From Dokdonella_A sp963758365 (GTDB taxonomy: Bacteria > Pseudomonadota > Gammaproteobacteria > Xanthomonadales > Rhodanobacteraceae), in the NCBI GenBank assembly GCA_963758365.1, contig CAVWVB010000001.1, positions 2,418,001 to 2,482,000 on the forward strand: a stretch of DNA of 64,000 nt, read 5' to 3'. A program made the translations under genes and the position numbers. Below are positions 25,443 to 33,668 of the stretch, one piece after another. Numbering within the stretch: the first letter of the stretch is position 1; the number at the start of each line of letters is the position of its first letter. The notes beneath the pieces were generated by a model. That model was not told the origin of the DNA and made no database searches. It saw only the letters and a program-made list of their open reading frames with translations.

Positions 25443-25904
25443 ATGATTCTCCCCCGCTATCACATCGGCCCGTCTCTGATCGCGGGCGCAGGCCAGGGCT
25501 TGTTCCTCGACGAGCCGGTTGCGCGCGGACGCGTGATCACCGCGCCGGACGCGATACCGTGCGTCCACACTTTCGAGGAAGTACTCGCGATGCCGGACGC
25601 GGACCACCTGCTTGCGTCCACGGTGCGCTGGTTCGAGGACCGCTACACGGTCACCCCGGAGTGGCCGGACGAGTGCTACATCAATCACGCGTTCAGGCCG
25701 ACCGCGCTCTGGCACCTGGGTTTCGTGTTTGCGGCGGTCGATCTCGCGCGCGGCACCGAAATCACCGTCGACTACCGGCACCTGCTTGCGCCCGGCCAGG
25801 CCGAGGACTTCCGCGATTCAGGCAGTGGCGAAGCCATCGTCGGATTCACCTGGAGTGAAAGCCTGCGCGCGTCGACCCTCGCGCTCGCCGCACTTCTCGC
25901 CTGA
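25443..25904 (+). CDS. Short SET-domain protein
   Basis: The 153-residue protein has a compact SET fold: GAGQGLFLDEPVARGRVI at the start, the WPDECYINHAFRPTALWHLG segment carrying the Asn-His pair, and the RGTEITVDYRHLL segment with the Asp-Tyr pair. It lacks the post-SET cysteine cluster seen in the 17.8-18.3 kb protein. Lysine methyltransferase activity is inferred. The GNAT gene starts 12 bp downstream, so the two probably form an operon. Confidence 0.7.
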   Translation: MILPRYHIGPSLIAGAGQGLFLDEPVARGRVITAPDAIPCVHTFEEVLAMPDADHLLASTVRWFEDRYTVTPEWPDECYINHAFRPTALWHLGFVFAAVDLARGTEITVDYRHLLAPGQAEDFRDSGSGEAIVGFTWSESLRASTLALAALLA

Positions 25905-25916
25905 CCTGAGCGGACC

Positions 25917-26456
25917 ATGATCGAGATTCCGCAACTGGAGACCGCACGCCTGCGTCTTTGCGCACTCGGCGAACGCCATTTCGAAGCCTACGCGTCGATG
26001 CTCGCCGATCCGAGCAGCACGCGATTCGTCGGCGACGGCCAGCCACTCGATCGCATGAATGCATGGCGGTCGATGGCAATGCTGCTCGGCCATTGGGCGC
26101 TGCGCGGCTATGGCATGTGGGCGGTCGAACTCAAGGACAGCGCCGAGTTCGTCGGCCGCGTCGGCCTGCACCATCCGGAAGGCTGGCCCGACATCGAACT
26201 GGGCTGGATGCTGCGGCCCGAGCACCGGCACCAGGGCTATGCGACGGAAGCTGGGCGCGCGGCCCTGGATTTCGCGTTCTCGCGCCTGCGTGCGCCACGC
26301 GTGGTCAGCCTGATCCGCGCAGAAGACGGCGCAACCGAGCGCGTCGCACGAAGGCTCGCCGCACGCCAGGCGACGACCATCGAGTTCCTCGGCACGGCGA
26401 CGCTCGTGTACATCTATCTTCCGCCCGCGGCCGAACGCTCGCCCGGCGACGATTGA
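25917..26456 (+). CDS. GNAT acetyltransferase, RimJ/RimL type
   Basis: The 179-residue protein begins IEIPQLETARLRLCAL, the typical start of RimJ/RimL-like GNATs, and has ELGWMLRPEHRHQGYATEAG (acetyl-CoA binding) and a C-terminal beta-bulge region. RimJ/RimL enzymes acetylate protein N-termini, but many relatives act on small molecules; the substrate is unknown. It follows the SET gene by 12 bp. Confidence 0.82.
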   Translation: MIEIPQLETARLRLCALGERHFEAYASMLADPSSTRFVGDGQPLDRMNAWRSMAMLLGHWALRGYGMWAVELKDSAEFVGRVGLHHPEGWPDIELGWMLRPEHRHQGYATEAGRAALDFAFSRLRAPRVVSLIRAEDGATERVARRLAARQATTIEFLGTATLVYIYLPPAAERSPGDD

Positions 26457-26675
26457 GGCGCCAACGCCGGTCGCGTCGCGCACGCGGCGTCCGCGGCGTC
26501 GATCGGGATGGCGGCATCCCGTGCCTGTCCGGCGGGATTCTTCGACGTCGGTCTCGATGCCACGTCGCGTGCATTTCGATGCGCGGCCTGCGCCAACCGC
26601 GCCGATCGACACGCAAACACCGAACCGCGTCTATCATCCGTCCGCTACCGACGTTGCCCTGCATGGAGCGAGGGA

Positions 26676-27017
26676 ATGGGCCAATTCCTGCTGAAGATCC
26701 TGATCTCCGCGCTGGTGGTCGCGGGCGCCTCGGAGCTCGCGCGGCGCTCGACGCTCGCCGGCGCGCTGCTCGTGTCGCTGCCGCTGACCTCGCTGCTCGC
26801 GATGATCTGGCTGTGGCGCGATACGCACGATCCGCGGCGGATCGCCGCATTCGACCTCGACATCCTGTGGCTGGTGATGCCGTCGCTGCTGCTCTTTATC
26901 GTCGTGCCGCTTGCGCTGCGCGCGGGCTGCGGCTTCTGGACCAGCCTGGGCGCAGGGACCGGCGCGACCGTACTCGGCTACCTCGTCGTGTTGGCCGTAC
27001 GCGGCACATTCGCATGA
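26676..27017 (+). CDS. DUF3147-like small membrane protein
   Basis: The 113-residue protein is almost wholly hydrophobic with about four helices: GQFLLKILISALVVAGASEL, then LLVSLPLTSLLAMIWLWRDT, LWLVMPSLLLFIVVPLAL and a Gly-rich last helix. The pattern matches the DUF3147 family, whose role is unknown. The ATG at 26676 is preceded by GAGGGA. Its stop overlaps the start of the HutD gene (ATGA), implying coupled translation. Confidence 0.65.
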   Translation: MGQFLLKILISALVVAGASELARRSTLAGALLVSLPLTSLLAMIWLWRDTHDPRRIAAFDLDILWLVMPSLLLFIVVPLALRAGCGFWTSLGAGTGATVLGYLVVLAVRGTFA

Positions 27018-27607
27018 GCGATATCGAGGTCGTCGAGCGGGCGAGCTGGCGGCGTACGCGCTGGAAGAACGATGGCGGCTGGACCACCGAGATCGCACGC
27101 AGCCCGCGTGAAGGCGCCGATTTCCGCTGGCGGATCAGCATCGCCGAGATCGAGGTCGACGGCGCGTTCTCGACCTTCGCGGGAGTCGACCGCGACCTCC
27201 TGCTGCTCGAAGGCAACGGCATCGAACTGGACATCGACGACGCGCCACCGCTGCGTCTGCAGCGACGCTTCGAGCACGCGCGCTTCCGCGGCGAAGCGGA
27301 CGTGCGGTGCCGGTTGCTGGCCGGCCCGACCCGCGACTTCAACGTGATGGCGCGCCGGGATTCGGTGCGTGCCGAGGTCAGCGCCCGGCCCCTGGTCGGG
27401 GCGATGGTGATCTTTGCGGAAGCCGGCGCGGAATGGTTCGTGCACGTGCATTCGGGCGTACTGAGCGCGCGCTGCGGCGAGCGCGCGCTCGCGCTCGCGG
27501 CCGGCGCTTCGTTGCGGGTCGACTTTCGCGCCGCGGATGCGGCGCCGAGAATCGTGCTCGACGGATCGGGGGAACTGCTGCTGGTCAGGTTCGCAGCGGT
27601 CGGCTGA
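27014..27607 (+). CDS. hutD: HutD/Ves family cupin-like protein
   Basis: The 197-residue protein has HutD signatures: WKNDGGWTTEIARSP at the start, FRWRISIAEIEVDGAFSTF, and VMARRDSVRAEV. HutD is often encoded with histidine-utilisation genes and is proposed to limit formimino-glutamate levels; E. coli Ves is related. No hut genes are seen nearby, so the role here is open. It overlaps the preceding gene by 4 bp. Confidence 0.8.
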   Translation: MSDIEVVERASWRRTRWKNDGGWTTEIARSPREGADFRWRISIAEIEVDGAFSTFAGVDRDLLLLEGNGIELDIDDAPPLRLQRRFEHARFRGEADVRCRLLAGPTRDFNVMARRDSVRAEVSARPLVGAMVIFAEAGAEWFVHVHSGVLSARCGERALALAAGASLRVDFRAADAAPRIVLDGSGELLLVRFAAVG

Positions 27608-27637
27608 GCGCACGCGCGAAGCGAATCGGCTCCTTGC

Positions 27638-28138
27638 CTAACCGCAATCGGTATCCGTAGCGCGCTGCGAGTCGCGCGCAGTGCGACCGCGCAGCGCATG
27701 CACGAGCAGCGGCAGTGGCAACGCGAGACCGATGCCCCAGTGAAGCCACGCGACCCACTCGCGCACCGCGTCGCCGCCCGCGTAGTAGAGCAGGTAGCCG
27801 CTCAACACGAGCAGGCCCGCGATCGCACCGAGCACGATCCCGCTGGTGCGCCGCCGCGCCTTCCAGGCCGGCGCGAGATGGATCGCCCACAGCATGCCGA
27901 GCAGCCACAGCGTGGCGAACGCCGCCGCACCATGCACACGCAGCGACCACGCCTCGAGCGGATTAGGCAGCTCGCCGAATTCGCCCGTCGGGCGCAGCAA
28001 GTAGCGCAGCACGAGCCATGCCGCGCCGCTGCACCAGAGCACCGCGAACACGCCGTACACGAGCGCCTCGCGCCGCCGGGAAAGGCGTACGCGGTCCGAT
28101 ATTGCGAGCGCGTGCGAGCGGACCCGTCGATGTCTCAT
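27638..28138 (-). CDS. Four-helix membrane protein, DUF4405-like, probable haem b carrier
   Basis: The 166-residue protein has four predicted membrane helices (about 27-47, 68-88, 99-120, 128-148). His69 and His87 lie in helix 2 and His133 and His147 in helix 4, a spacing like the bis-His haem ligation of cytochrome b561-type proteins. DUF4405 proteins are often encoded with ApbE and FMN-binding proteins. It is inferred to pass quinone- or NAD(P)H-derived electrons to the periplasmic flavoprotein. Last gene of the five-gene operon; its ATG overlaps the apbE stop (ATGA). Confidence 0.65.
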   Translation of the reverse strand: MRHRRVRSHALAISDRVRLSRRREALVYGVFAVLWCSGAAWLVLRYLLRPTGEFGELPNPLEAWSLRVHGAAAFATLWLLGMLWAIHLAPAWKARRRTSGIVLGAIAGLLVLSGYLLYYAGGDAVREWVAWLHWGIGLALPLPLLVHALRGRTARDSQRATDTDCG

Positions 28139-29001
28139 GATTCACCCAGCAGCCGAAAGCCGTGCCGGCCACGCAGACACGCAGTCGCGCGATGCCGCCG
28201 CAACAGGCGTTCGCCGATGCGCGGGTCGGCGAGCACGACCTTGGTCAACGCGTCGGCGAGCACACAGGCCGTAGCGACCACGCTGACCGCGCGGATCGCG
28301 CGGATCGCGCGGCCGCTCGGCGGATTCACGTGCGCGCCGCGCCAGCGCCGCGCGCCACAGCGCGTCGGCGCGGCGACGCTGGTCGCGACGGCCGCATCGC
28401 CGATTTCGACGCGCGGCGGCGACGCATCCTCACCCAGGCGCAACACGACCTCTTCGCGCGATCCGCCGAACCGGCGCAGGTCGCCACCCGCATTGACGCA
28501 TCCCGAGCGCGCGCCGTGTTCATGCAACGCGGCGATCGCGAGGTCGACCGCGTGACCCTTGGCGATGCCGCCGAGATCGATCCACAGCGCGCGATGCAGG
28601 CGCACGCGTCCACCCTCGAGCAGCTCGATGTCGCGCCAGTCGGCGCGCGGATCGGGCCGCAACGACCGTGGCGGCGCTGGCAGCAGCCGCCAATCGACGA
28701 GATGCGCCGCGATGCAGGGATCGAAACGGCCTTCGGATTCCGCGGCGATGCGCAGCGCGAACGCGATCACCGCATGCGTTTGCACGTCGATCGCGACCGC
28801 GGTGCCCGGCGTGGCCCGATGCAGGCGCGACAGATCGCTGTCCGGCTCGTGAAAACTCATCAGGCGATGTACGCGCGCGATCTCGGCAAACGCGGCCTCG
28901 ACCGCGCGCAGGCCGGCATCGTGCGGCAGCCCTCCGGCACGTATGTCCACGACCGTGCCCAGCCAGGGACGCGCACGTCGGACTTGCGCACGCGCGGTCA
29001 T
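28135..29001 (-). CDS. apbE: FAD:protein FMN transferase
   Basis: The 288-residue protein has the ApbE core: RPWLGTVVDIRAG, VHRLMSFHEPDSDLSRLH, ESEGRFDPCI, LWIDLGGIAKGHAVD and CVNAGGDLRRFGG, followed by VATACVLADALTKVVL near the C-terminus. ApbE uses Mg2+ and FAD to attach FMN to a Thr or Ser of extracytoplasmic proteins. Its substrate is almost certainly the neighbouring FMN-binding protein. No clear signal peptide is seen at the given start (MTARAQVRRARPW), which is unusual for a periplasmic enzyme; the true start or export route should be checked. Both ends overlap neighbours by 4 bp. Confidence 0.88.
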   Translation of the reverse strand: MTARAQVRRARPWLGTVVDIRAGGLPHDAGLRAVEAAFAEIARVHRLMSFHEPDSDLSRLHRATPGTAVAIDVQTHAVIAFALRIAAESEGRFDPCIAAHLVDWRLLPAPPRSLRPDPRADWRDIELLEGGRVRLHRALWIDLGGIAKGHAVDLAIAALHEHGARSGCVNAGGDLRRFGGSREEVVLRLGEDASPPRVEIGDAAVATSVAAPTRCGARRWRGAHVNPPSGRAIRAIRAVSVVATACVLADALTKVVLADPRIGERLLRRHRATACLRGRHGFRLLGES

Positions 29002-29525
29002 CGCAGGTCGCGCGTGTACAGCTGCAACAGCCGATGCACACCTTCGGTGACGTGCCGCGAGGACAGCGTCGCGCCCGAGATGTTGCGGATGTCGGCGTCG
29101 AGCTGCACCGGGTCGCGCGCGGTCTTGCCGACGAACTGGCGGCGCCAGGCCGCAAGCCGGACCTCACCGCCATGGGTCTCGCGGTACTCGAGGATTTCCA
29201 GCGAGGTCACCGCGCCGCCGGCGTCGAGCGCGAGCGCGTAGGTAATGAGTTCGGTCTTGCCGATCACGCGATCGACGATGAACCAGCCGAGTCGCGTGCC
29301 GCTGCCGATCGCTTCGAACACCTGCGGCGACCAACCCGGCGCGCCGAGTGCGGCGGCGGTCGCCGCATCGATCGGCGCACGCGCACGGAACTCCGTCGCA
29401 TCGGCAAATGCTGCATGCTGCGCCTCGGCCACGCTCAGGTACTGGGTCGCCCACGCGACCTCATGAACCGGCACGGCAGCGAAGCCGAGCGGCAGCAACC
29501 AGCGCGCGCGCGATGCGGACGGCAT
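28998..29525 (-). CDS. Periplasmic FMN-binding protein, flavinylation substrate
   Basis: The 175-residue protein has an N-terminal export segment (RARWLLPLGFAAVPV) and one FMN_bind domain. The flavinylation site is SGAT at residues 150-153, within DADIRNISGATLSSRHV, with Thr153 the expected FMN-linked residue. Such domains carry electrons outside the membrane in Nqr/Rnf, NosR and related systems. Two bp separate it from the upstream porin gene and it overlaps apbE by 4 bp, so the three are co-expressed. Confidence 0.87.
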   Translation of the reverse strand: MPSASRARWLLPLGFAAVPVHEVAWATQYLSVAEAQHAAFADATEFRARAPIDAATAAALGAPGWSPQVFEAIGSGTRLGWFIVDRVIGKTELITYALALDAGGAVTSLEILEYRETHGGEVRLAAWRRQFVGKTARDPVQLDADIRNISGATLSSRHVTEGVHRLLQLYTRDLR

Positions 29526-29527
29526 GA

Positions 29528-30862
29528 TCAGAACTGGTAGCCCACGCCTAGGTTGAACCGGTCGCCGTAGCCGAGAAGCGCATCGGCGATATTGAAACGC
29601 TGGTAGTCGGCCTTGAATACGACTTCCGGAGTCAGATAGTAGTTGAGGCCGACGGTCCACACGCGCTCGGTGTCCGCGGCTGGAATGCCGAGGCCTTGCG
29701 GAACCGGCTCGTATGCCGCCGCGGTATTGAACGCCTCGTAGCGCAGGAACGGCGTCAGCGACGACTCGCCGCGCTGCCAGGCCCGCCATGCACCTTGCAG
29801 GTAGCCACCCCAGAACGATTTCGGTATCGGCGTCGGGCTGCCGACGACGCTCAGGTTGTACGCTTGGGTGTCGCTGATCGTGCCGCGCGCGTACAGCGCG
29901 GACAGATCGAACGGGCCCGGTTGCCAGCGCAGATGCGCCTCGGCGAGGGTCAGGCGCGCGTCGTCGGCGAGAAAGGTTGCATCGCCCTGGCCGACGTCGC
30001 CGCTGAACACACCGCCGCCGACCGCTAAGCCGGGAATGCCTTGCCAGTTCAGCGCCGCGTACAGCGACAGGTCGCGTGCCTTGGCCAGTTGCAGCTCCTG
30101 ATGGATGCTGCCGAGCGGCGACTCGCGGCCGTCCATCGACGTCGCATCCCACTGGCCGAGGTCGAAACCGGTGGTCACGCCGACGTTCCAGCTGAGGCCG
30201 CCGTCGGTCGTGCCGAGCAGGGATACGCCGCCCTCGCGCCAGGTCGAAGGGATGATTGCGGTCTCGACGAAATTGCGTTCGACCCCGTAGTACGCGGTCG
30301 GTTCGTGGCGCTCGTTGAGGATGCCGAGCGGAATCAGGGTCAGGCCCGCGCGCACCGCAACCGGCGCGGCCAGCTGATGTTCGACGTAGAGCTGCTCGAC
30401 CTCGGTCTCGCCCGAATCGTCGGCGGACACGACCGCGTGTTCCCATTCCAGTTCACCATACACGTGCGTGCTGTCGTCGAACGCGTGGCTGAATCCGAGC
30501 ACCGCGCGGCGCAGGTCGGCCTGCGCTGCGGACGCGTTGGACGTCGGACGCGTGTAGTTGAGTTCGCCGTAGCCCCAGAGGCGCGTCGCGGAATCGCCCG
30601 CGGCGGCCGGCGTCGCTGCGGGCACGCTCGTCGCGAGCTGCGCGGGCGCGAGCGGCGTTGCCGGTGTCGCTGGCGCCGTGCGTGTCGTGGCATCGCCGCG
30701 GTCGACCCCGCGCGCGCGCAGGTCGGCCACTTCGGCCTTGAGTTCGCCGAGTTCGGCGCGCAGGGCCTGCAGCTCGCGCTGCAGGCTCGCCTCATCGGCG
30801 TGCGCTGCGTGGGCGATCGGAAGTCCGGTGGCGAAGGCCGCGGCGAGCAGTCGGATTCGCAT
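29528..30862 (-). CDS. OprO/OprP-type outer-membrane porin
   Basis: About 444 residues: a signal peptide (LLAAAFATGLPIAHAAHA), a heptad-rich coiled coil (ELQALRAELGELKAEVADLR), a Pro/Ala/Thr linker, then a 16-18-strand beta-barrel ending in Phe (LGVGYQF). The GVERNFVETAIIPSTWREGG segment and barrel layout fit phosphate-selective-porin-like proteins; the solute is unknown. The coiled coil is expected to form a periplasmic trimer stalk. The ATG at 30862 has GAGAGG upstream. It starts 22 bp after the peroxidase stop. Confidence 0.82.
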   Translation of the reverse strand: MRIRLLAAAFATGLPIAHAAHADEASLQRELQALRAELGELKAEVADLRARGVDRGDATTRTAPATPATPLAPAQLATSVPAATPAAAGDSATRLWGYGELNYTRPTSNASAAQADLRRAVLGFSHAFDDSTHVYGELEWEHAVVSADDSGETEVEQLYVEHQLAAPVAVRAGLTLIPLGILNERHEPTAYYGVERNFVETAIIPSTWREGGVSLLGTTDGGLSWNVGVTTGFDLGQWDATSMDGRESPLGSIHQELQLAKARDLSLYAALNWQGIPGLAVGGGVFSGDVGQGDATFLADDARLTLAEAHLRWQPGPFDLSALYARGTISDTQAYNLSVVGSPTPIPKSFWGGYLQGAWRAWQRGESSLTPFLRYEAFNTAAAYEPVPQGLGIPAADTERVWTVGLNYYLTPEVVFKADYQRFNIADALLGYGDRFNLGVGYQF

Positions 30863-30884
30863 GTTCGAGCCTCTCGGGGTTGGG

Positions 30885-32129
30885 TCAAGGTGTTGGCGGC
30901 AGATTGCGCGCGGGATCCGCGGTATCCGTCGCAGGGTCGTAGCCATCGGTCAGGGTCTGCAGGAATGCGATCAGGTCGTCGATCTCTGCATCGTCGAGTC
31001 GCGGCGCCTGTCCGGGACGGCGGTCGTAGGGGACTTCCGCGACGTTCACGTTGCGCACGAACTCGGGCGGCAGGTCGTCGAACCTGTGCGCGACCCCGTC
31101 CGCGCCGGGTGGATAGAACTCGTCCGGGTTCGTGTCGCGGCGCACGTAGAACCGGATCGCATCACGCAGGGTGCGGAACACGCCGTTGTGGAAGAACACC
31201 TGACGCGTCGCGATGTTGCGCAAGGTCGGCACCTTGAACGCGCCACACAACTCGTACCGCCAGGGCAGGTTCAGGAGTGCCGCGAGCTCGGCTTCGCACA
31301 GGCCGAGATCGAAATAGTCGGGATCGGCGTTGGCCGGAATCTCCGCGTTGCGCGGCACGCCGAGATTGTCGTAGCTGTAGTCGGTGAACAACGGCGGCGT
31401 GCCGTCCGCGCCGCGCGCACTGGTGTGGCAGGCCGCGCAGTTGCCCTTGTCGGGACGATTGAACAAGGCCAGTCCCCGCAGCTCTTCGGCTTTCAGGTCC
31501 AGTTTGCCGGCAAGGAACCGGTCGTACCTGGAATCGAACGGATGCAGTTCGGGGGCGTCGCGTTCGAACGCGGCGATCGCGAAGCGCGCGCGCAGGAACG
31601 CGCCGTCGTCGTCGTCGAGCGCATCGGCCCCGAACAGTTCACGGAACTGGTCCGCATAGGACGCAGCGCGCAGCTTCGCGGCAACGCCGGCTGCATCCAG
31701 GTTGGCCATCTCGTGCGCGGCGAGAAACGGCCGCACGGCCTGATCGAGCAGACTGGCCGCGCTGCCGTCACGGTTGAAGCCGGCCGTCGGCGTACCGTCC
31801 TTGTCGAGGAAGAACGCTTCGCGATTGAGATAACGCAGCGACGGCACGCTGCGGAAGCCCGGCACGTCCAGGTTCGCGCCGCCGGACTGGACCGCGAGAC
31901 CGTTGCCCTGCGCATGCGCGTGCGCGGGATCGTGACAGCTCGCGCAGGCCATTTGCCCCGATGCCGAAAGGCGCGGGTCGAGGAAGATCTCGCGGCCGAG
32001 CGTGGCCGCGGTCAGCGTGGATCCGGACGCGTGGTCGGCATGAGCCGCGACGACACCCGACGGATTTGCGAGAACGATCGTCAGCGCGCCCAGCCAGCGC
32101 GCGCTCGAGCCGGTGCGGATCGGCAGCAT
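30885..32129 (-). CDS. Dihaem cytochrome c peroxidase / MauG-like
   Basis: About 414 residues with an export segment (WLGALTIVLANPSGVVA). Two c-type haem sites are visible, CASCH (62-66) and CAACH (231-235), with the peroxidase-family pattern GREIFLDPRLSASGQMAC at the first domain and VPTLRNIATRQVFFHNGVF at the second. Bacterial CcpA reduces H2O2, while MauG relatives oxidise proteins or metals; which applies here is unknown. First gene of a five-gene operon; the ATG at 32129 lies about 30 bp after the predicted transcription start and has a G-rich run upstream. Confidence 0.85.
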   Translation of the reverse strand: MLPIRTGSSARWLGALTIVLANPSGVVAAHADHASGSTLTAATLGREIFLDPRLSASGQMACASCHDPAHAHAQGNGLAVQSGGANLDVPGFRSVPSLRYLNREAFFLDKDGTPTAGFNRDGSAASLLDQAVRPFLAAHEMANLDAAGVAAKLRAASYADQFRELFGADALDDDDGAFLRARFAIAAFERDAPELHPFDSRYDRFLAGKLDLKAEELRGLALFNRPDKGNCAACHTSARGADGTPPLFTDYSYDNLGVPRNAEIPANADPDYFDLGLCEAELAALLNLPWRYELCGAFKVPTLRNIATRQVFFHNGVFRTLRDAIRFYVRRDTNPDEFYPPGADGVAHRFDDLPPEFVRNVNVAEVPYDRRPGQAPRLDDAEIDDLIAFLQTLTDGYDPATDTADPARNLPPTP

Positions 32130-32156
32130 GGGAATCGACACCCCCCGATGAACTTG

Positions 32157-32195
32157 GATGCGAACGATTCTCACTTGCTCCCGCGTTACTGTCAA
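32157..32195 (-). promoter_or_regulatory. Sigma-70 promoter overlapped by a Fur-box-like operator
   Basis: On the minus strand TTGACA (32190-32195) is followed after 17 bp by GAGAAT (32167-32172). The 19-bp plus-strand sequence GATGCGAACGATTCTCACT (32157-32175) matches the palindromic Fur consensus AATGAGAATGATTCTCATT at 15 of 19 positions and covers the -10 region and the likely start point. This is the classic repressor position, so iron repression of the peroxidase-porin-FMN-ApbE operon is predicted. Confidence 0.7.
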
Positions 32196-32283
32196 CTTGC
32201 GGGATCCATGCGTTTCGCCGCCGGCCACGACCCGCATGTGGCCAGCCGCCTTGCCCATCCACGCCGCTGCGCTTGCGCGCCTC

Positions 32284-32598
32284 TCAGCGATCGTCGCGCG
32301 TGTAGACGCAGCCGTCCTCGACGCGGACCGGAAACTTCGCGGTCGGCTCGTACGCGGGCGGACTCAGCACCGCGCCGGTGCGGATGTCGAAGCGCGCGCC
32401 GTGACGCGGGCATTCGATCTCGTGGCCATCGACGATGCCCCCGGTCAGTTCGCCGCCGTCGTGCGTGCAGATGTCTTCGATCGCATACAGCTCGCCGTCG
32501 ATGTTGAACACCGCGATCGGAGTATCCCCGTCGTAGACGAGCCGGTACTCGCCGGGCAGCAGCTCGGCGGTCGTGCAGACACGAATCCAGTCGTCCAT
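32284..32598 (-). CDS. Rieske-type [2Fe-2S] ferredoxin of the SUF operon
   Basis: The 104-residue protein has the two Rieske motifs CTHDGG and CPRHGARFD, which bind a [2Fe-2S] cluster by two Cys and two His. Small Rieske proteins of this kind are often encoded at the end of SUF operons (SUF-associated ferredoxin). It lies 40 bp after the GNAT gene on the same strand and is probably the last gene of the suf transcript. Confidence 0.88.
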   Translation of the reverse strand: MDDWIRVCTTAELLPGEYRLVYDGDTPIAVFNIDGELYAIEDICTHDGGELTGGIVDGHEIECPRHGARFDIRTGAVLSPPAYEPTAKFPVRVEDGCVYTRDDR

Positions 32599-32637
32599 CC
32601 GGGTTCCTTCGAGTCGACGAGTGCGCGCGGGAACGCG

Positions 32638-33183
32638 CTAGGCGAGCGGTTTCGCGAGTACCTCGAAGCGCAGGTCGTTCCGCTTCGGAATGCCGAACCG
32701 CTCGTCACCATACGGAAACGGCTTGTAGACGCGGGTGCGCCGATAGCCTCGCCTTTCGTACCATGCGATCAAGTCGTCGCGCACCGATATCACGGTCATC
32801 CGCATCGCGGTGCAACGCCAGTCGTCGCGCGCGATGCGTTCGGCCTCGGTCAGCATCGCGCGACCGAGTCCGCTGCCCTGCAGCCCCGGCTGTACCGAGA
32901 ACATTCCGAAGTAGGCATCGATGCCCTGCTTCTCGAGGTGCGCGCACGCGAGCATCTGCCGATCCGATTCTGCGAGCAGCATGATGCTGCCCGTGTTGGC
33001 GACCTGTTCGATGACGCCCGCACGATCGGTGCGCTGCCCGTCGAGCAGATCGGCCTCGGTGGTCCAGCCGCGCCTGCTCGCGTCGCCTCGATACGCGGAC
33101 TCGACCAGCGCGACGATCGCATCGACATCGTCCAGCGTCGCAACGCGGAACCTGAAATGCACGCGGGAAACCGCGTCTTTCAT
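32638..33183 (-). CDS. GNAT acetyltransferase inside the SUF operon
   Basis: The 181-residue GNAT has FRVATLDDVDAIVALVESAY at the start, FSVQPGLQGSGLGRAML (acetyl-CoA loop) and AWYERRGYRRTRVYKPFPYG near the end. The substrate is unknown. It overlaps sufU by 4 bp and lies before the Rieske gene, so it is translationally linked to Fe-S assembly. That is unusual; whether it modifies a SUF protein is open. Confidence 0.82.
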   Translation of the reverse strand: MKDAVSRVHFRFRVATLDDVDAIVALVESAYRGDASRRGWTTEADLLDGQRTDRAGVIEQVANTGSIMLLAESDRQMLACAHLEKQGIDAYFGMFSVQPGLQGSGLGRAMLTEAERIARDDWRCTAMRMTVISVRDDLIAWYERRGYRRTRVYKPFPYGDERFGIPKRNDLRFEVLAKPLA

Positions 33184-33626
33184 GCGGGCCGCCCTTCCGT
33201 GCTCGCGTGGCTGTCACCTGCGAGAGCGGCGTGCAGCGTCGCCCAGGGCAGCATCGCGCACTTGCGACGCGCCGGATGGCCGGCCAGTTCGCGCATGGCG
33301 TTCAGCGGACCCAGGAGCCGGTTCTCGTGACCGCTGGTGACGAGGCTTTCGAAGATCCGCTGCAGTTCCGCGATCTCGTCGCGACCGTGGTCCAGCACGA
33401 GCTCGGTCAGCATCGATGCGGTGGCCGTCGTGATCGCGCAGGCTTCGCCGGAGAACCCGAGTCCGGCGATGCGGTCGCCGACGCAGCGGACTTGCAGACG
33501 CAGGGAATCGCCGCACAGCGGATTCCGGCCGTCCGCGGCATGCGTGAACGCGTCGAGTTCGCCGCGATTGCGCGGGTTGCGGTAATGCTCCAGGACGATC
33601 TGCTGATACAACGCGGAGTCGGTCAT
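33180..33626 (-). CDS. sufU: SUF system scaffold/transfer protein SufU
   Basis: The 148-residue protein starts MTDSALYQQIVLEHYRNPRN and has the three Cys of the SufU/IscU fold in NPLCGDSLR, GEACAITTATAS and RRKCAMLPW. SufU proteins accept sulfur from SufS, replacing SufE. No sufE is seen in the window, consistent with SufU serving as the sulfur acceptor. It is 42 bp after sufS. Confidence 0.9.
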   Translation of the reverse strand: MTDSALYQQIVLEHYRNPRNRGELDAFTHAADGRNPLCGDSLRLQVRCVGDRIAGLGFSGEACAITTATASMLTELVLDHGRDEIAELQRIFESLVTSGHENRLLGPLNAMRELAGHPARRKCAMLPWATLHAALAGDSHASTEGRPA

Positions 33627-33668
33627 GCGCGAATTCCGGGTCAGGGTAACGACGACGCGCCGATGCGG

